64,000 nucleotides of DNA from Candidatus Chlorohelix allophototropha (GTDB lineage Bacteria; Chloroflexota; Chloroflexia; Chloroheliales; Chloroheliaceae): contig NZ_CP128399.1 in NCBI RefSeq assembly GCF_030389965.1, positions 930,001 to 994,000 of the forward strand, written 5' to 3'. Shown here one piece after another: positions 37,780-48,400 of this stretch. Under the pieces are notes generated by a model. It did not search any database. It saw nothing but the letters and a program-made list of their open reading frames with translations, and was not told where the DNA came from. Position 1 is the first letter of the stretch. Each line of letters begins with the position of its first letter. Made by a program: the position numbers and the translations under genes.

Positions 37780-38778
37780 GTGTACACATCTGTCAGGATT
37801 GAAAAATGTGGTGAAGCATCTTTTACTTCACCCTCATGGGGGATAAACCACTTTCAAAGCTTGGCTGTAGTTATTCCCGCATATAATGAGGAACGTTTTA
37901 TCGGCAGCGTGGTTATTCATGCACTTCGCTACGCTCCAAAAGTAATTGTCATAGATGATGGTAGCTCTGATGCTACTGCCTATATTGCCGAACAAGCCGG
38001 AGCAACAGTTATAAAGCATGAAACTAATCTGGGTAAAAGTGAGGCGGTAAATACTGCGCTTAAGTGGGCTAAGCAAAACGACACCCAAGCACTCGTTTTC
38101 ATAGATGGCGATGGGCAGCATAAACCAGACGAAATTTTAAGAGTTTTTGAACCGATTCTGGCAGGCAAAGCCGATTTGGTGGTAGGCTCACGCTTTTTAA
38201 CGATTAAAAGTGAAATTCCAGTATATCGGCAAATTGGTCAGCATTTACTAACCTCCTTTGTCAACTTAGCAAGTAATGTTGCAGTTACTGACTCACAGAG
38301 CGGTTTTAGAGCTTATTCACGCCGCGCAATTGAGTTATTACATTTTAATGGTTCGGGTCTATCAGTTGAATCAGAAATGCAATTTCTGATCGAAGAACAT
38401 ACTTTGCGAGTGGTTGAAGTGCCAATCAGCGTTATTTATAAAGAAAAGTCCAAGCGCAACCCCTTTTCACATGGTATGCAGATAATTTCAAATGTGGCAC
38501 GTTTAATGGGGCAGCATCGTCCTCTCTTAATGTTTGGGATACCCGGCTTATTTGCCATATTGATGAGCGTTATAACGGGGCTTCTAGTATTTGACATATA
38601 CTCCGAAACCCATGAAGTAGCATTGGGGTACTCTTTAATCACTATTATGCTAATAATACTGGGTGTATTATCAATCTTTGTAGGGCTAATTCTTCATTCG
38701 GTAAGAGCCTTTTTTTTGGATTTGAAGAAAACGATGCAACATAACTGCGTACTTTCCAATAGAGTCAGCAGGAGGTAA
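37780..38778 (+). CDS. GT2 glycosyltransferase, dolichyl-phosphate mannose synthase-like
   Basis: The GT2 fold shows AVVIPAYNEERFIGSVV, VIDDGSSDATAYIAEQAG and the DxD-like DGDGQHKPDEI. Two C-terminal membrane helices anchor it (about residues 253-275 and 288-310). DPM1-like enzymes build polyprenyl-phosphate sugars, which the neighbouring GT-C proteins would use. GTG at 37780 is preferred to a TTG at 37762 because GGAGA lies nine bases before it. Confidence 0.85.
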   Translation: MYTSVRIEKCGEASFTSPSWGINHFQSLAVVIPAYNEERFIGSVVIHALRYAPKVIVIDDGSSDATAYIAEQAGATVIKHETNLGKSEAVNTALKWAKQNDTQALVFIDGDGQHKPDEILRVFEPILAGKADLVVGSRFLTIKSEIPVYRQIGQHLLTSFVNLASNVAVTDSQSGFRAYSRRAIELLHFNGSGLSVESEMQFLIEEHTLRVVEVPISVIYKEKSKRNPFSHGMQIISNVARLMGQHRPLLMFGIPGLFAILMSVITGLLVFDIYSETHEVALGYSLITIMLIILGVLSIFVGLILHSVRAFFLDLKKTMQHNCVLSNRVSRR

Positions 38779-38786
38779 GACGTTTT

Positions 38787-39923
38787 TTGGCAGGAAAGCA
38801 TTCATTTGAGTTAGAATATATAGGTTCGTCTGTGCAAACCCTTAAAACAAGGGCTTACCTTCACCAAAATACCCAAGAATATTCAAAGACTGCCACTATT
38901 ACAATAGTTTGTTATAACCATAGCCGTCATATAGAAGCCTGCCTTTCCTCTGTGCTGAAAACGCTTCCGGAAGGCTGTGAAGTAATAGTGGTGGACAATG
39001 CTTCTACCGATGGGAGCGCCGAACTGGTGGAGAAGCTTTTCCCTCAGTTTAGGCTTATAAAGAATACGGTAAATGAGGGATTTGCCGGAGCCAATAATAC
39101 CGCTTTTAAAGAAGCCAATGGGCGTTACCTAGTTGCACTCAATCCCGATACAGTCGTTACTGAGGGGTGGTTGGAAGCTCTATTGGTTCCTTTCAAGGAG
39201 GCTGAAACCGGACTGACTACTGCCCGGATAATGCTGTTGCAAAAACCAAGTCAGGCAAATACATGTGGTAATGAAATGCATTTCACTGGCATAACCACTT
39301 GCCGAGGGCTGGGTTGGTCTTTAGATGAACCCGAACTTTATCGTTCCGCAATAGTTCCGGCTATTTCAGGGGCATGTTTTGCAATCAGGACGGAGTTGTG
39401 GAACGAGTTGGGCGGGTTTGACCCCACTTTCTTTACTTACCTAGAAGATACCGATTTATCGCTTAGAGTACGCTTGTCCGGTTATAAATGTGTCTATCTA
39501 CCAGACGCAGTGATATATCATGATTACACCAATCAATTTTCTTCCCGCAAGCTCTATTTTCTGGAACGCAACCGCCTGTTACTATTATTGAAATGCTATT
39601 CAACGCGCTCTCTATTGCTTTTATTACCAGCTCTTTTGTTGGCAGAGGCACTGGTCTGGGGTTATGCGTTTACCCATGGCGCTACTCGCTCAATTCTGGA
39701 GGCATATGGCTGGGTTTTTATACAGCGCAAGGAAATACTCCAGAAACGGAAGATTGTAAAATCTTACAGGCGAATAAATGATTATGAATTGTTCCGTGAA
39801 ATGCAATGGAGGCTAAATATCGGGCAGTTGAGCGGACCAACATTGGCTAAACTTGCAGATTTAGCTCTAAATCCGATCTTTTGGCTTACTTATAAAGCCT
39901 TCCAGCTTAAGATGTGGCGTTGA
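38787..39923 (+). CDS. GT2 glycosyltransferase (rhamnosyltransferase-like)
   Basis: ATITIVCYNHSRHIEACL, VVDNASTDGSAELV and ALNPDTVVTEGWLE define a GT2 enzyme of the WbbL/rhamnosyltransferase type. A C-terminal hydrophobic segment (LLLLLPALLLAEALVWGYAF) anchors it to the membrane. AGGAGG lies 11 bases before the TTG, at the end of the upstream gene. It overlaps the next gene by one base. Confidence 0.85.
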   Translation: MAGKHSFELEYIGSSVQTLKTRAYLHQNTQEYSKTATITIVCYNHSRHIEACLSSVLKTLPEGCEVIVVDNASTDGSAELVEKLFPQFRLIKNTVNEGFAGANNTAFKEANGRYLVALNPDTVVTEGWLEALLVPFKEAETGLTTARIMLLQKPSQANTCGNEMHFTGITTCRGLGWSLDEPELYRSAIVPAISGACFAIRTELWNELGGFDPTFFTYLEDTDLSLRVRLSGYKCVYLPDAVIYHDYTNQFSSRKLYFLERNRLLLLLKCYSTRSLLLLLPALLLAEALVWGYAFTHGATRSILEAYGWVFIQRKEILQKRKIVKSYRRINDYELFREMQWRLNIGQLSGPTLAKLADLALNPIFWLTYKAFQLKMWR

Positions 39924-41146
39924 TGAGTGTGGTTGTTACTCCAACAACTGCCCGTACTCCCCACAACTGGCGCCCGCTTCGCATAGCGCAGATAACTGCT
40001 ACCTTCCCACCTTATCATGGCGGCACCGGAAATGTCTGTTATTATAATTCTAGAGAACTGGGCAAGCTCGGTCACCAAGTGCATGTTTTTACCCGAACAT
40101 TGAAAGGGCTTCCCGCTCAAGAAAAGGGTGAGGGGTTTATGGTTCATCGCCTCAGACCTCTTATAAGAATTGGGAATGCTCCAGTTTTGCCGGGACTTTT
40201 GAAAGAGTTGCGAGGTTTTGATATTATCCACCTCCATTATCCCTTCTTCGGAGGCGAGTTGTCGGCTCTTAGCGCGGTCTTGCACGGTGTACCCCTCGTA
40301 ATAACTTATCACCAAGATGTATTGCTAACGGGGGTTTTAGGAGTGGTTGAAAACATATTGAGCCACACCACCGGGCGCATGACCCTCCGTAGCGCCGCCA
40401 AGCTTCTTTTCACCTCCACCGATTATGCAACCTATTCTAACGCTCGCCCACTGCTTAAAGGGCGTGAGGCTATAATAGGCGAATTACCAAACGGGGTTGA
40501 TATTACTATCTTTACACCCGGCGTTCCTCGTTTGGATTTGCTGGCTCGGTACAAGCTAGAGCCTCAGAATCGAATTGCGCTTCTTGTAGCGGCATTGGAT
40601 CGTCCCCACTATTTTAAAGGGGTCAATGTTTTCCTCGATGCTATGGAGTTGCTTCCGCCCTCGTACAAAGGGTTAATAGTAGGCGAGGGGGAATTGCGAC
40701 AGGAATACGAGAAACATGCCGAAGAGCTAGGAATTAAATCTCGGATAACTTTTGTCGGTAGGGTTAGTCAGGAAGAATTGCCGGATTATTACAGGCTGGC
40801 GCATATTACTATCCTTCCTTCAACAACAAGAGGCGAAGCCTTTGGCATGGTGCTGCTGGAATCCCTAGCCTGTGGGATACCGGTGATAGCTACGGATATG
40901 CCGGGTGTGCGTACAGTGGTTGAACCGGGCAGAGACGGGTTACTGGTCACACCGGGTGATTCGATACAATTGAGCCAAGCGATTGAGCAGCTTTTAGAAT
41001 CGGATGCCCTGCGTCAAACAATGGGAATACAGGGGCGGGCTAGAGTTGAGGAGCATTACAACTGGCTTTCGCTCATTTCCCGTTTGGAAAAAATATATTT
41101 TCAGGCGCTGAGTGAAGCCGGAACAGACCGGCGAGGTTTAGCTTGA
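39923..41146 (+). CDS. GT4 glycosyltransferase
   Basis: A GT-B retaining transferase with QITATFPPYHGGTGNVCYYN in the acceptor half. In the donor half, STTRGEAFGMVLLESLACG carries the E-x7-E motif. The stop of the upstream gene and the ATG share a base (TGATG), so translation is coupled. A GTG nine bases earlier is possible. The sugar donor is not readable. Confidence 0.88.
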   Translation: MSVVVTPTTARTPHNWRPLRIAQITATFPPYHGGTGNVCYYNSRELGKLGHQVHVFTRTLKGLPAQEKGEGFMVHRLRPLIRIGNAPVLPGLLKELRGFDIIHLHYPFFGGELSALSAVLHGVPLVITYHQDVLLTGVLGVVENILSHTTGRMTLRSAAKLLFTSTDYATYSNARPLLKGREAIIGELPNGVDITIFTPGVPRLDLLARYKLEPQNRIALLVAALDRPHYFKGVNVFLDAMELLPPSYKGLIVGEGELRQEYEKHAEELGIKSRITFVGRVSQEELPDYYRLAHITILPSTTRGEAFGMVLLESLACGIPVIATDMPGVRTVVEPGRDGLLVTPGDSIQLSQAIEQLLESDALRQTMGIQGRARVEEHYNWLSLISRLEKIYFQALSEAGTDRRGLA

Positions 41147-41715
41147 AAACTGCGGTCGCCAATATCCCATTAGAGTATTTGTATGCGTTGGATGCTGTAA
41201 TGCCGTTGCTAGCAAAAAACGGCTATAAAACAGTCCTGTGTAATATTCAGGAATTGCTCTCAGAACTGAATATGCGTTTGGAAAGCGTTGAAAATCGAGC
41301 GGTGGGAGGCGTAAGCTTATGGATAGAACCTCAAGCCGATGACTGGCAGGCACAATTGAGCCATTTTTCAACTTTAATTACAAGTGGAAATACTTTGCTT
41401 ATAATTGCTTCCAGACCACTGGCGCGGCTATTACCGGAACGGCGTTTATGGCAGGGCAACCCGCTGGGATTGCAACCGGGAGGTATCCGCCAGCTTAAGA
41501 AAAGACTGCCGCTGTCAGGTTTTCGGCTTGAAGCTGCACACGGGATTCACACGCTTTTATCAACCGGGATAAATAGCTTTAGTACGGCGCTTGGTAAGGC
41601 TCAGTTGCCTTCTCTCTCCGACCGCCTGTACTTTGCCGCCCGGCTTAATTACAGGGCGAGCGGTTGGCTTTCATCTCTTTCCACTGTTTCGCTGATAGAA
41701 GCAAGTGTGTTGTAA
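41143..41715 (+). CDS. Hypothetical protein in the glycan locus
   Basis: I do not recognise the family. The middle (LITSGNTLLIIASRPLARLLP) and the C-terminal half (GFRLEAAHGIHTLLSTGINS) vaguely recall class I methyltransferase C-terminal parts, but the SAM-binding glycine loop is absent. TTG at 41143 overlaps the upstream stop by four bases. Its tight packing suggests a role in the same pathway. Confidence 0.6.
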   Translation: MKTAVANIPLEYLYALDAVMPLLAKNGYKTVLCNIQELLSELNMRLESVENRAVGGVSLWIEPQADDWQAQLSHFSTLITSGNTLLIIASRPLARLLPERRLWQGNPLGLQPGGIRQLKKRLPLSGFRLEAAHGIHTLLSTGINSFSTALGKAQLPSLSDRLYFAARLNYRASGWLSSLSTVSLIEASVL

Positions 41716-41762
41716 AGCTGTAACCCTACACTGGAAAAAATATTCTGGAAAAACTTAGAGCC

Positions 41763-43067
41763 GTGTCCGAACTGACTAATAGCCCTATTGATGACGCGCT
41801 TGCCCGGTTGGAAGCTTGGCTGGAAACTATGCGCTGCCCCGGCGGTTACGGTGGACCTGTGGCGCACTGGTGGCAACAGAGTCTTCTGTATACTGGTCCC
41901 GGCTTGGATTGGCGCTACGAGGGTATAATTCTTGGGTATTTGCTGCTATGGAAAAATACTGGACAAGCACAATGGCTAGAGAAAGCTTGTCGAGCTGGAA
42001 ATGATTTGCTGGAAGGACAGCTAAAAAGTAAAAATTTCAAAGCTTCTTCCTTCGAGAGAAATCCGGCTATCGCAGGGACACCGCATGAAGCAGCTTGCGA
42101 TATAGGGCTGCTATCTCTGGCATTAGCCCTAGGGGAAATTGACCAGCCTAAGTATGCCATCTGCGCCGAGCAAAATATCAAAGAGTTTCTGATAGAAAAG
42201 CTCTGGGATGAACAATCCCGTTCTTTCTGCGATAACATTGCCAAAAACACCTTTGTACCAAATAAGGCGGCTACCATTTGCGAAGCCCTTTTTCTGTTGG
42301 CAGAAGTGACCGGGGAGTCTCGTTGGGTGGACTATTACGCTTTACCTACCCTCAACCGCATATTACAATATCAGTGCGGGAAAGAACAGGGCAGGTTGGA
42401 AGGCGCGGTAGCTCAGAACAGTATAGATAATCAGATGGTGTTAAAATATTTCCCGCTGTATAACGCCAGATGTGTAACTGCTCTGCTAAAAGGCTATCGG
42501 TGGAGTGGGCAGGCGCGTTTCCTAGATTCGGCGATAAAGATTATGCGCTTTATTACAAGCTGGTCTTTCGGCGAAGGCAGTTTTCCTACTGTGGTATATT
42601 CCAATGGGACAACCAATACTGCTCCGAACTGGATAGCGGCGTTAGGTGATATATTACGGGCTAATGCTGAGTTAGCGACCTTTGGCGCAGATTTCAAAAT
42701 GGATGGGTCGCTTCAGAGATTACTGAATGGTCAAGATGATACGGGCGGTATCCAAACGGCGAGTGGCTTTGCTCGCCAAGCTGGAAGAAACAGGTTAAAC
42801 TTGCCAGATGTGCGCGATGTTTTGCATGTGGCGGGATGGTGTGATAAAGCGTTTCGCTTTTTGGCAGGGTACGTTTCAAAAGCCCCTTTGCCTGAAGCAA
42901 CAAGCGGAACATTTGAAGTAGCGTGTGTGTTAAAGGGACAGGCTCTTAAGGTGGTAGAAACCCCGGAATTCCTAGAAGTCAAAAACCGCCAATCACAAAT
43001 CCGGTATCGCTGGCAGAAGGGCAAGATGTGGGCAACGGTAGCTGAAGCTGAATTTTGGCTGAAGTGA
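41763..43067 (+). CDS. Alpha/alpha-barrel (six-hairpin glycosidase-like) protein
   Basis: Repeated helical hairpins with aromatic and acidic clusters (HWWQQSLLYTGPGLDWRYEG, AACDIGLLSLALALGE, CEALFLLAEVTGES) fit an alpha/alpha toroid as in GH88/GH127 and C5-epimerase-like proteins. No signal peptide is present, so it acts in the cytosol or on lipid-linked intermediates at the inner face. The start is GTG. Whether it cleaves or epimerises sugars is open. Confidence 0.65.
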   Translation: MSELTNSPIDDALARLEAWLETMRCPGGYGGPVAHWWQQSLLYTGPGLDWRYEGIILGYLLLWKNTGQAQWLEKACRAGNDLLEGQLKSKNFKASSFERNPAIAGTPHEAACDIGLLSLALALGEIDQPKYAICAEQNIKEFLIEKLWDEQSRSFCDNIAKNTFVPNKAATICEALFLLAEVTGESRWVDYYALPTLNRILQYQCGKEQGRLEGAVAQNSIDNQMVLKYFPLYNARCVTALLKGYRWSGQARFLDSAIKIMRFITSWSFGEGSFPTVVYSNGTTNTAPNWIAALGDILRANAELATFGADFKMDGSLQRLLNGQDDTGGIQTASGFARQAGRNRLNLPDVRDVLHVAGWCDKAFRFLAGYVSKAPLPEATSGTFEVACVLKGQALKVVETPEFLEVKNRQSQIRYRWQKGKMWATVAEAEFWLK

Positions 43068-43079
43068 GATAACCTGATT

Positions 43080-44261
43080 ATGATGACAATTTATAAAATG
43101 CCCGAATCTTCTATTTTAAAGAAACTGCTACAGAAAAAGCATGAGAAAAAGCATGTAGGTAAAACCATTTTATCCATAGGGATAACTGCGGTTGCATTTC
43201 TAAATTTGCGTCTGTGGCAACGCGATAAGCGACTATTGACTGAGTTAAAAGCCGAAATAAATCGGGAAGCTTTACTGAGTTACACCCCTAAAATAAGTGT
43301 ATTGGTAGCGGCTTGGAATGAGCGAGCTAATATAGAAGCGCATCTGCTTTCTTTCAAAAATCTGACCTATCCTGATATTGAGCTTATTTTGTGTGCCGGT
43401 GGCGCCGATAACACCCTAGAGCTGGCATGCCGCCATGTCGCGGAGAACATCCTTATTTTGGAACAGTTTCCCGGCGAAGGCAAACAACACGCTTTGTCCC
43501 GTTGTTATGAACGAGCAAGTGGTGAACTTATTTACCTGACCGATGCAGATTGCCTGTACCAAGATAGAGCGTTGCTATATTTGCTGGAGCCTGTTACAGA
43601 GAATGGAGAACAGGCTGTTACCGGCGCTTCCCGCCCATGGGATTGTCAGATGGGCAAGCCCCTGCCAGACTATCTCTGGGCTTCCGATACGGTTTCAAGT
43701 GCGCGTAGCCCTCATTATATTCAGGGGTTACTCGGTCGGAATACGGTTATTACACGCCAAGCTCTTGACCGCAGCGGTGGAATGAATTTCCCGGCTTCCA
43801 GCGGCACCGATTACCAACTCGCCCGGCGTTTGGTTAGCAGTGGCGTTCGAATACGCTATGTCCGCGCCAGCCAGATACCTACGGTTTACCCGGAAGCTTT
43901 AGGGGTTTATCGGCGCAAGCAATCTCGCTGGTTGCGCAATCTGCTGCAATACGGGTGGCAGTATCGCGCAAAACAAGACTTGTGGCTAACCGTCAAAACG
44001 GTATCAATCGGCTTGATAATGCTGGTTTGTCCACTGTTAGCGCTATTATTCAGGTCCAAAACCCTAGCAATCTGGTTCTTAGTGTTAACGCATTCTGTTT
44101 TTTCAAAAATGCGTTATCTTAGGTTTACTGCCAAGCTTTACCAGCGTCCGATTTCGCCCCGCACTCTTTTGTATTTATTGCCTCTGACGCTTGCGGATTT
44201 TTTCATTTGGGCATCGCCCTTGCTTGACATGTTTCTGTCTAGGAATCGCATTCGATGGTAG
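43080..44261 (+). CDS. Membrane GT2 glycosyltransferase
   Basis: An N-terminal hydrophobic segment (about residues 23-40) is followed by a GT2 domain with ISVLVAAWNERANIEAHL, DADCLYQD and a QxxRW-like QSRWLRN. Two or three C-terminal helices follow. This arrangement is that of processive or polyprenyl-linked sugar transferases (N-acetylglucosaminyltransferase type). It overlaps the next gene by seven bases. Confidence 0.8.
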   Translation: MMTIYKMPESSILKKLLQKKHEKKHVGKTILSIGITAVAFLNLRLWQRDKRLLTELKAEINREALLSYTPKISVLVAAWNERANIEAHLLSFKNLTYPDIELILCAGGADNTLELACRHVAENILILEQFPGEGKQHALSRCYERASGELIYLTDADCLYQDRALLYLLEPVTENGEQAVTGASRPWDCQMGKPLPDYLWASDTVSSARSPHYIQGLLGRNTVITRQALDRSGGMNFPASSGTDYQLARRLVSSGVRIRYVRASQIPTVYPEALGVYRRKQSRWLRNLLQYGWQYRAKQDLWLTVKTVSIGLIMLVCPLLALLFRSKTLAIWFLVLTHSVFSKMRYLRFTAKLYQRPISPRTLLYLLPLTLADFFIWASPLLDMFLSRNRIRW

Positions 44262-45418
44262 AAACTTTTATGCTAAAGACTTCGGTGAAAACTTCATCTC
44301 CCAAAAATGAAGCTCTAGCTATAAGGCTTGTGGGCTACAATCCCAACCGCCCCATTTCCAGTGGTGGCATTACAAATTATATACAACAACTGGCAGCCAA
44401 TTTGCAGAATTTGGAGTCTAGCTTCCAACTTCAAGGCGCAGAAGTGCAGCAGCTTTTCCGGGTATATCCCTACTGTCGAGGGGAAATTTTGCATATTCCA
44501 ATGATAATGGGAGCGCAGGTATTGCTGACAAGACGGTTCAATCCGGCAGTGGTGACTGTGCATGACCTAGGGGGTTTGCTTTTCCCCTCCGATTTTACCA
44601 ACCGGAAGTTGGTGGATAAAGTAGTTTTCCGGCTGGCTTTATCAGGAATGCGAAGAGCCACGCATATTTTAGCCGATTCCCTTTACACTAAAATGACTTT
44701 AATAAAGCATCTGGCGATACCTGAAAATAAAATAACAGCGATTCCTCTAGGGGTTGACCACGCCCACTTTACGCCACAAGATAAAGCTTACGCCCGTAGC
44801 CAACTTGCGACCCGCTTTGGTTTATTCTTTCCAGAAAACCAGCCTACCTTGCTCTATGTAGGAAGTGAGTTGCCTCGTAAAAACTTGGGCGTACTATGGC
44901 AAGCCCTTAATCACCTACGAAAAAGCTATCCGAAAGCACTGCTCTTAAAAGTTGGAAAGCCCGGTGGAGCATTTCGGGAGAGAACCATGCGTGAAATTGA
45001 GCAGTTCAATGTTTCAGAGGCAGTTCATTTTCTGGATGAGGTGGCAGACGAGCATTTGCCCCTGTTTTATAGCGCTGCCGATATCCTCATACAGCCCTCT
45101 CTCTACGAGGGTTTCAGTTTGCCCACTGTAGAAGCTATGGCATGCGGTTGTCCTGTTCTGGCAGCAAGAGCAACCTGTTTGCCGGAAGTGATTGGGGAAG
45201 GGGGCATCTTTTTTGACCCCTATTCGTTTGAGGAACTGGCTATGCTTATTGAGAGCCTATATCAAGATGAATGGAAAAAGAAGTTCTTGCGTGAATACGG
45301 TCAAAAACAAGCCCTTAAATACGATTGGGCAACCGTTGCAAACCAGACTCTCGGTGTTTATTATAAAATAGCTGAGGCTAACATTATGAACCACCCTAAA
45401 AAGCGCATAGGTTTTTAG
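44255..45418 (+). CDS. GT4 glycosyltransferase (mannosyltransferase-like)
   Basis: RPISSGGITNYIQQLAANL, HDLGGLLFPSDF, ILADSLYTKMTLIKHL and PSLYEGFSLPTVEAMACG with E-x7-E define a GT4 enzyme. It is a paralogue of the genes at 50981 and 52105, with the same core motifs. ATG at 44255 lies in the end of the upstream gene; a second ATG five codons on is possible. Confidence 0.88.
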   Translation: MVETFMLKTSVKTSSPKNEALAIRLVGYNPNRPISSGGITNYIQQLAANLQNLESSFQLQGAEVQQLFRVYPYCRGEILHIPMIMGAQVLLTRRFNPAVVTVHDLGGLLFPSDFTNRKLVDKVVFRLALSGMRRATHILADSLYTKMTLIKHLAIPENKITAIPLGVDHAHFTPQDKAYARSQLATRFGLFFPENQPTLLYVGSELPRKNLGVLWQALNHLRKSYPKALLLKVGKPGGAFRERTMREIEQFNVSEAVHFLDEVADEHLPLFYSAADILIQPSLYEGFSLPTVEAMACGCPVLAARATCLPEVIGEGGIFFDPYSFEELAMLIESLYQDEWKKKFLREYGQKQALKYDWATVANQTLGVYYKIAEANIMNHPKKRIGF

Positions 45419-45422
45419 TAAA

Positions 45423-48400
45423 ATGACCGTACAAAGTAAGAATCAGGGCGGGCAAATTGCTAAGCCGGACGGGAAATCTGCTCTGGCAAAAACTACTATT
45501 CTGATGTCTTTTGTTAGCGCGCTGATGGTATTTCTAAATGCCCTCAGCGGTTTCTATGTAGCGCGAAATCTAATACCGTATGAATACGGGCGGCTCACCT
45601 ACTTTACAAGCCTTTTTCTAATCGTTTCACTTGTTTTCGGTTTTGGTCTGACCGTTTCAGCCATTCAGCACCTCTCCCGCTTTAACATCGTGAAAAACTA
45701 CTCCGAACTGAACCGGATGTTTTACTCCCTGTTTCTTATGCGCCTTTCAGTACTGCTACCATTGTTGCTGTTAAGCGGGTGTCTGTCTCTGATTACAGGG
45801 GACGACTTATATTTCCTAGTTGGTTTGGCGGCTAGCCTATCGGTGGTAGCGGACTTCCTGTGCGGGGTTTTTCAGGGATTACAGCAAATCTGGCGAACTG
45901 CCCTGCTTTATCTGCTGCAACCCATCGCCTTTATAGTGTTGCTGGTAGCAGGTTTGAATCAATCCAGCAAATCCGTAATATTAGCGCTTGAGCTATCCTT
46001 TGGGCTTGCCTGTGTGTTAGGCATATTATTATTATGGGGAACAGGTATTGCGCGTCCCTTGCTGAAATTTTTTTCGCTGCCTCATATTAAAGTTGCTTTG
46101 CCTATTTCAGGTCAATCTTACACTATTTCTCTTTTTCAGACGTTATACTACACTTATGCGCTGGTGTGGCTTGGTAGCCTGAACCAGTATGGTGAGGCAG
46201 CTTTACTCAACATCGCGTGGACTTTGGTGAGGATTTTACCGCTTGGGCTAACTCCTTTGCTGAATACTGTGCTATTCCCCCGTCTTAGAAGTTTGGTCAC
46301 TTCGATCGATGACCTTAATGATAGGAAGAAGGCTGCCTCGAATTTGGTAGCAATCTATTTCAAGGGGGTTGTAGTTTTGGGGTTAAGCGTTTCCGCGCTT
46401 ATGGCGTTTTTCCCTGAGATAGTAATTGAGTTCTTCTATACCTCGAAATATCTTGCAGCTGCTCCTATCCTAGTAATCCTAGCTCCTACTGTCCTATTTT
46501 TAGGGCTTGAGCCGCTCTTGACCGTTACTTTGATTGCGCTTGAAAAAACCATGTTGCCTATAATGGCTAACCTGTTGCGCCTTTTGCTGGTGGGAGTCAT
46601 TGGGCTAGGTGGTTATATGCTGGGCGCTTTGGATTTGAATCTTTTGCTGGCTTTAGCTTATCTGTTGTCTGCGTTTGCTGGAACTGCCTTGCTGGCTTTT
46701 TACTACTTCAGGCTATCAGGCACCTTTCACGCCGGGTTGTTGTTTGGCTTTGCCGCTTCAAGTATGGGTATTGCCGCGACTTGCCGACTTTTACTCCCGG
46801 AAATTTCGGGCGACTTTATAGTGCGCCTTTACCGCCCGGCGGTGGGCGGACTTTTAATGGCAGGGATAGCGTTGGTTTTTCTAAAGAAGGATTTCAAATT
46901 CAATTTTTTCCGAATAAAGTCGGCAAAGAAAATAGGTGCGCTTGCTCTGTTAGGGTTGTTACCTCTGACATTCATTGCTGCCCCGACTCAATCCACAGCC
47001 CTAGCTCAATCAGATTTGAATTGCAGCGGAGCCGCGCAATCACCTCGAATATTAAAACTAGATTGTCTCTCGGAAAGCTCCACCGCCCATTTCTTGATTA
47101 CAATGTATTCCAGAACAGACCTGCTCTCCAATGTAAGCTGGGAAAAGCAACTGAATTATGAGGATTCCATCTGGCTAATCAGGGTTGCTAACGATGAGCG
47201 GGTTAAATTGGCGCTGGATTTTCATCGCGAAGGAAAAGCGCAGTACGCCGACCTGTATGACGATGGGGACGGTGATGGTAACGTTCGCTACGATCTATAT
47301 GCCGGTAGCCCACGAATATTAGAAAATCAGGGTCGCTGGACTGTGCGAGTAACGGCACAGGAGGGTTGGTGGAAACCAAATGGCAAGCTCAATTTCAATC
47401 TGGATATTTTGGTGGATGGCTCGCTTAGAGGCTCTTATGGGTCTGGTTTTATTTATGATTATAAGAAATTACTAAAAAATGACGGTCAGCTTGATTTTGA
47501 GATTCATGTGCGAGACCCTAATAATAGCGGTTTTCCAAAATACGAGTGGCGGCAAGATCGGTCTCCGCTGCCGGAAGACCCCACAGTTAGCGGACAGTAT
47601 CGTACAGAAATTAATGCAAACTTTGAAGGAAATGAAGCGCCTATTAGCGGGGCATTATTCTGGCCCTATTTAAGCCAAATAGTCGGGAATTATATTAAGG
47701 GCTATAACGTAAGCGCATCCCCAATTCAGGTGGACTGGGAAAAGGGCAAAATTGTGCAGATTTCCGAGTTTGTAGCTTCACGCGGGAAACCGGGCAATTT
47801 TTTTGTCTATTCCTTAAACCGAATCAAGGAGGGACAGCTTAATTCTACCAATTTTGAGAATCCTTTTGCTTTTTATGACCTTTCTGGCGTAAAAGATGGG
47901 TGGCCCGATACAGCGATTCGCTTTGAAGCCGCGCTACCCTTTCAATTGCCCGGTGATTTGTCTATTCCGAAACCGATTAATATTCTAGAATATGCTTGGG
48001 GAAAAGAACACAATCATAACCTGACTTATCAGGTGAGCCTTTGCGGGACAAAGCCGATAGATCAGATAATTTCCTTCCCGGAATTTACAATAAAGGCAGT
48101 GCCTCCTCAAAAGCTACCCGGTTGGGTAACAGGGCAAAACTGGGATGCGGCTACTTTTGTGGAAGTAGAAAAACAGCCCTACTGGACTTCAGAGATAATA
48201 TACGAATGGACGGTGGAACAGGCTGATAGTAAAGGTCGCGAAAAGGTATTGCCTTGGCGCTATATTACCGGACTTGAAAATACCCCCCCTGCCGATGCTT
48301 TTTCCCATATACAAGCCGGATTTCGCGGGGAGTATTCGCTTAACTTGCAGGCAAAACCTTACTTGTATTTCAGCCCGGTGGATCATAAACTTCACTTGTT

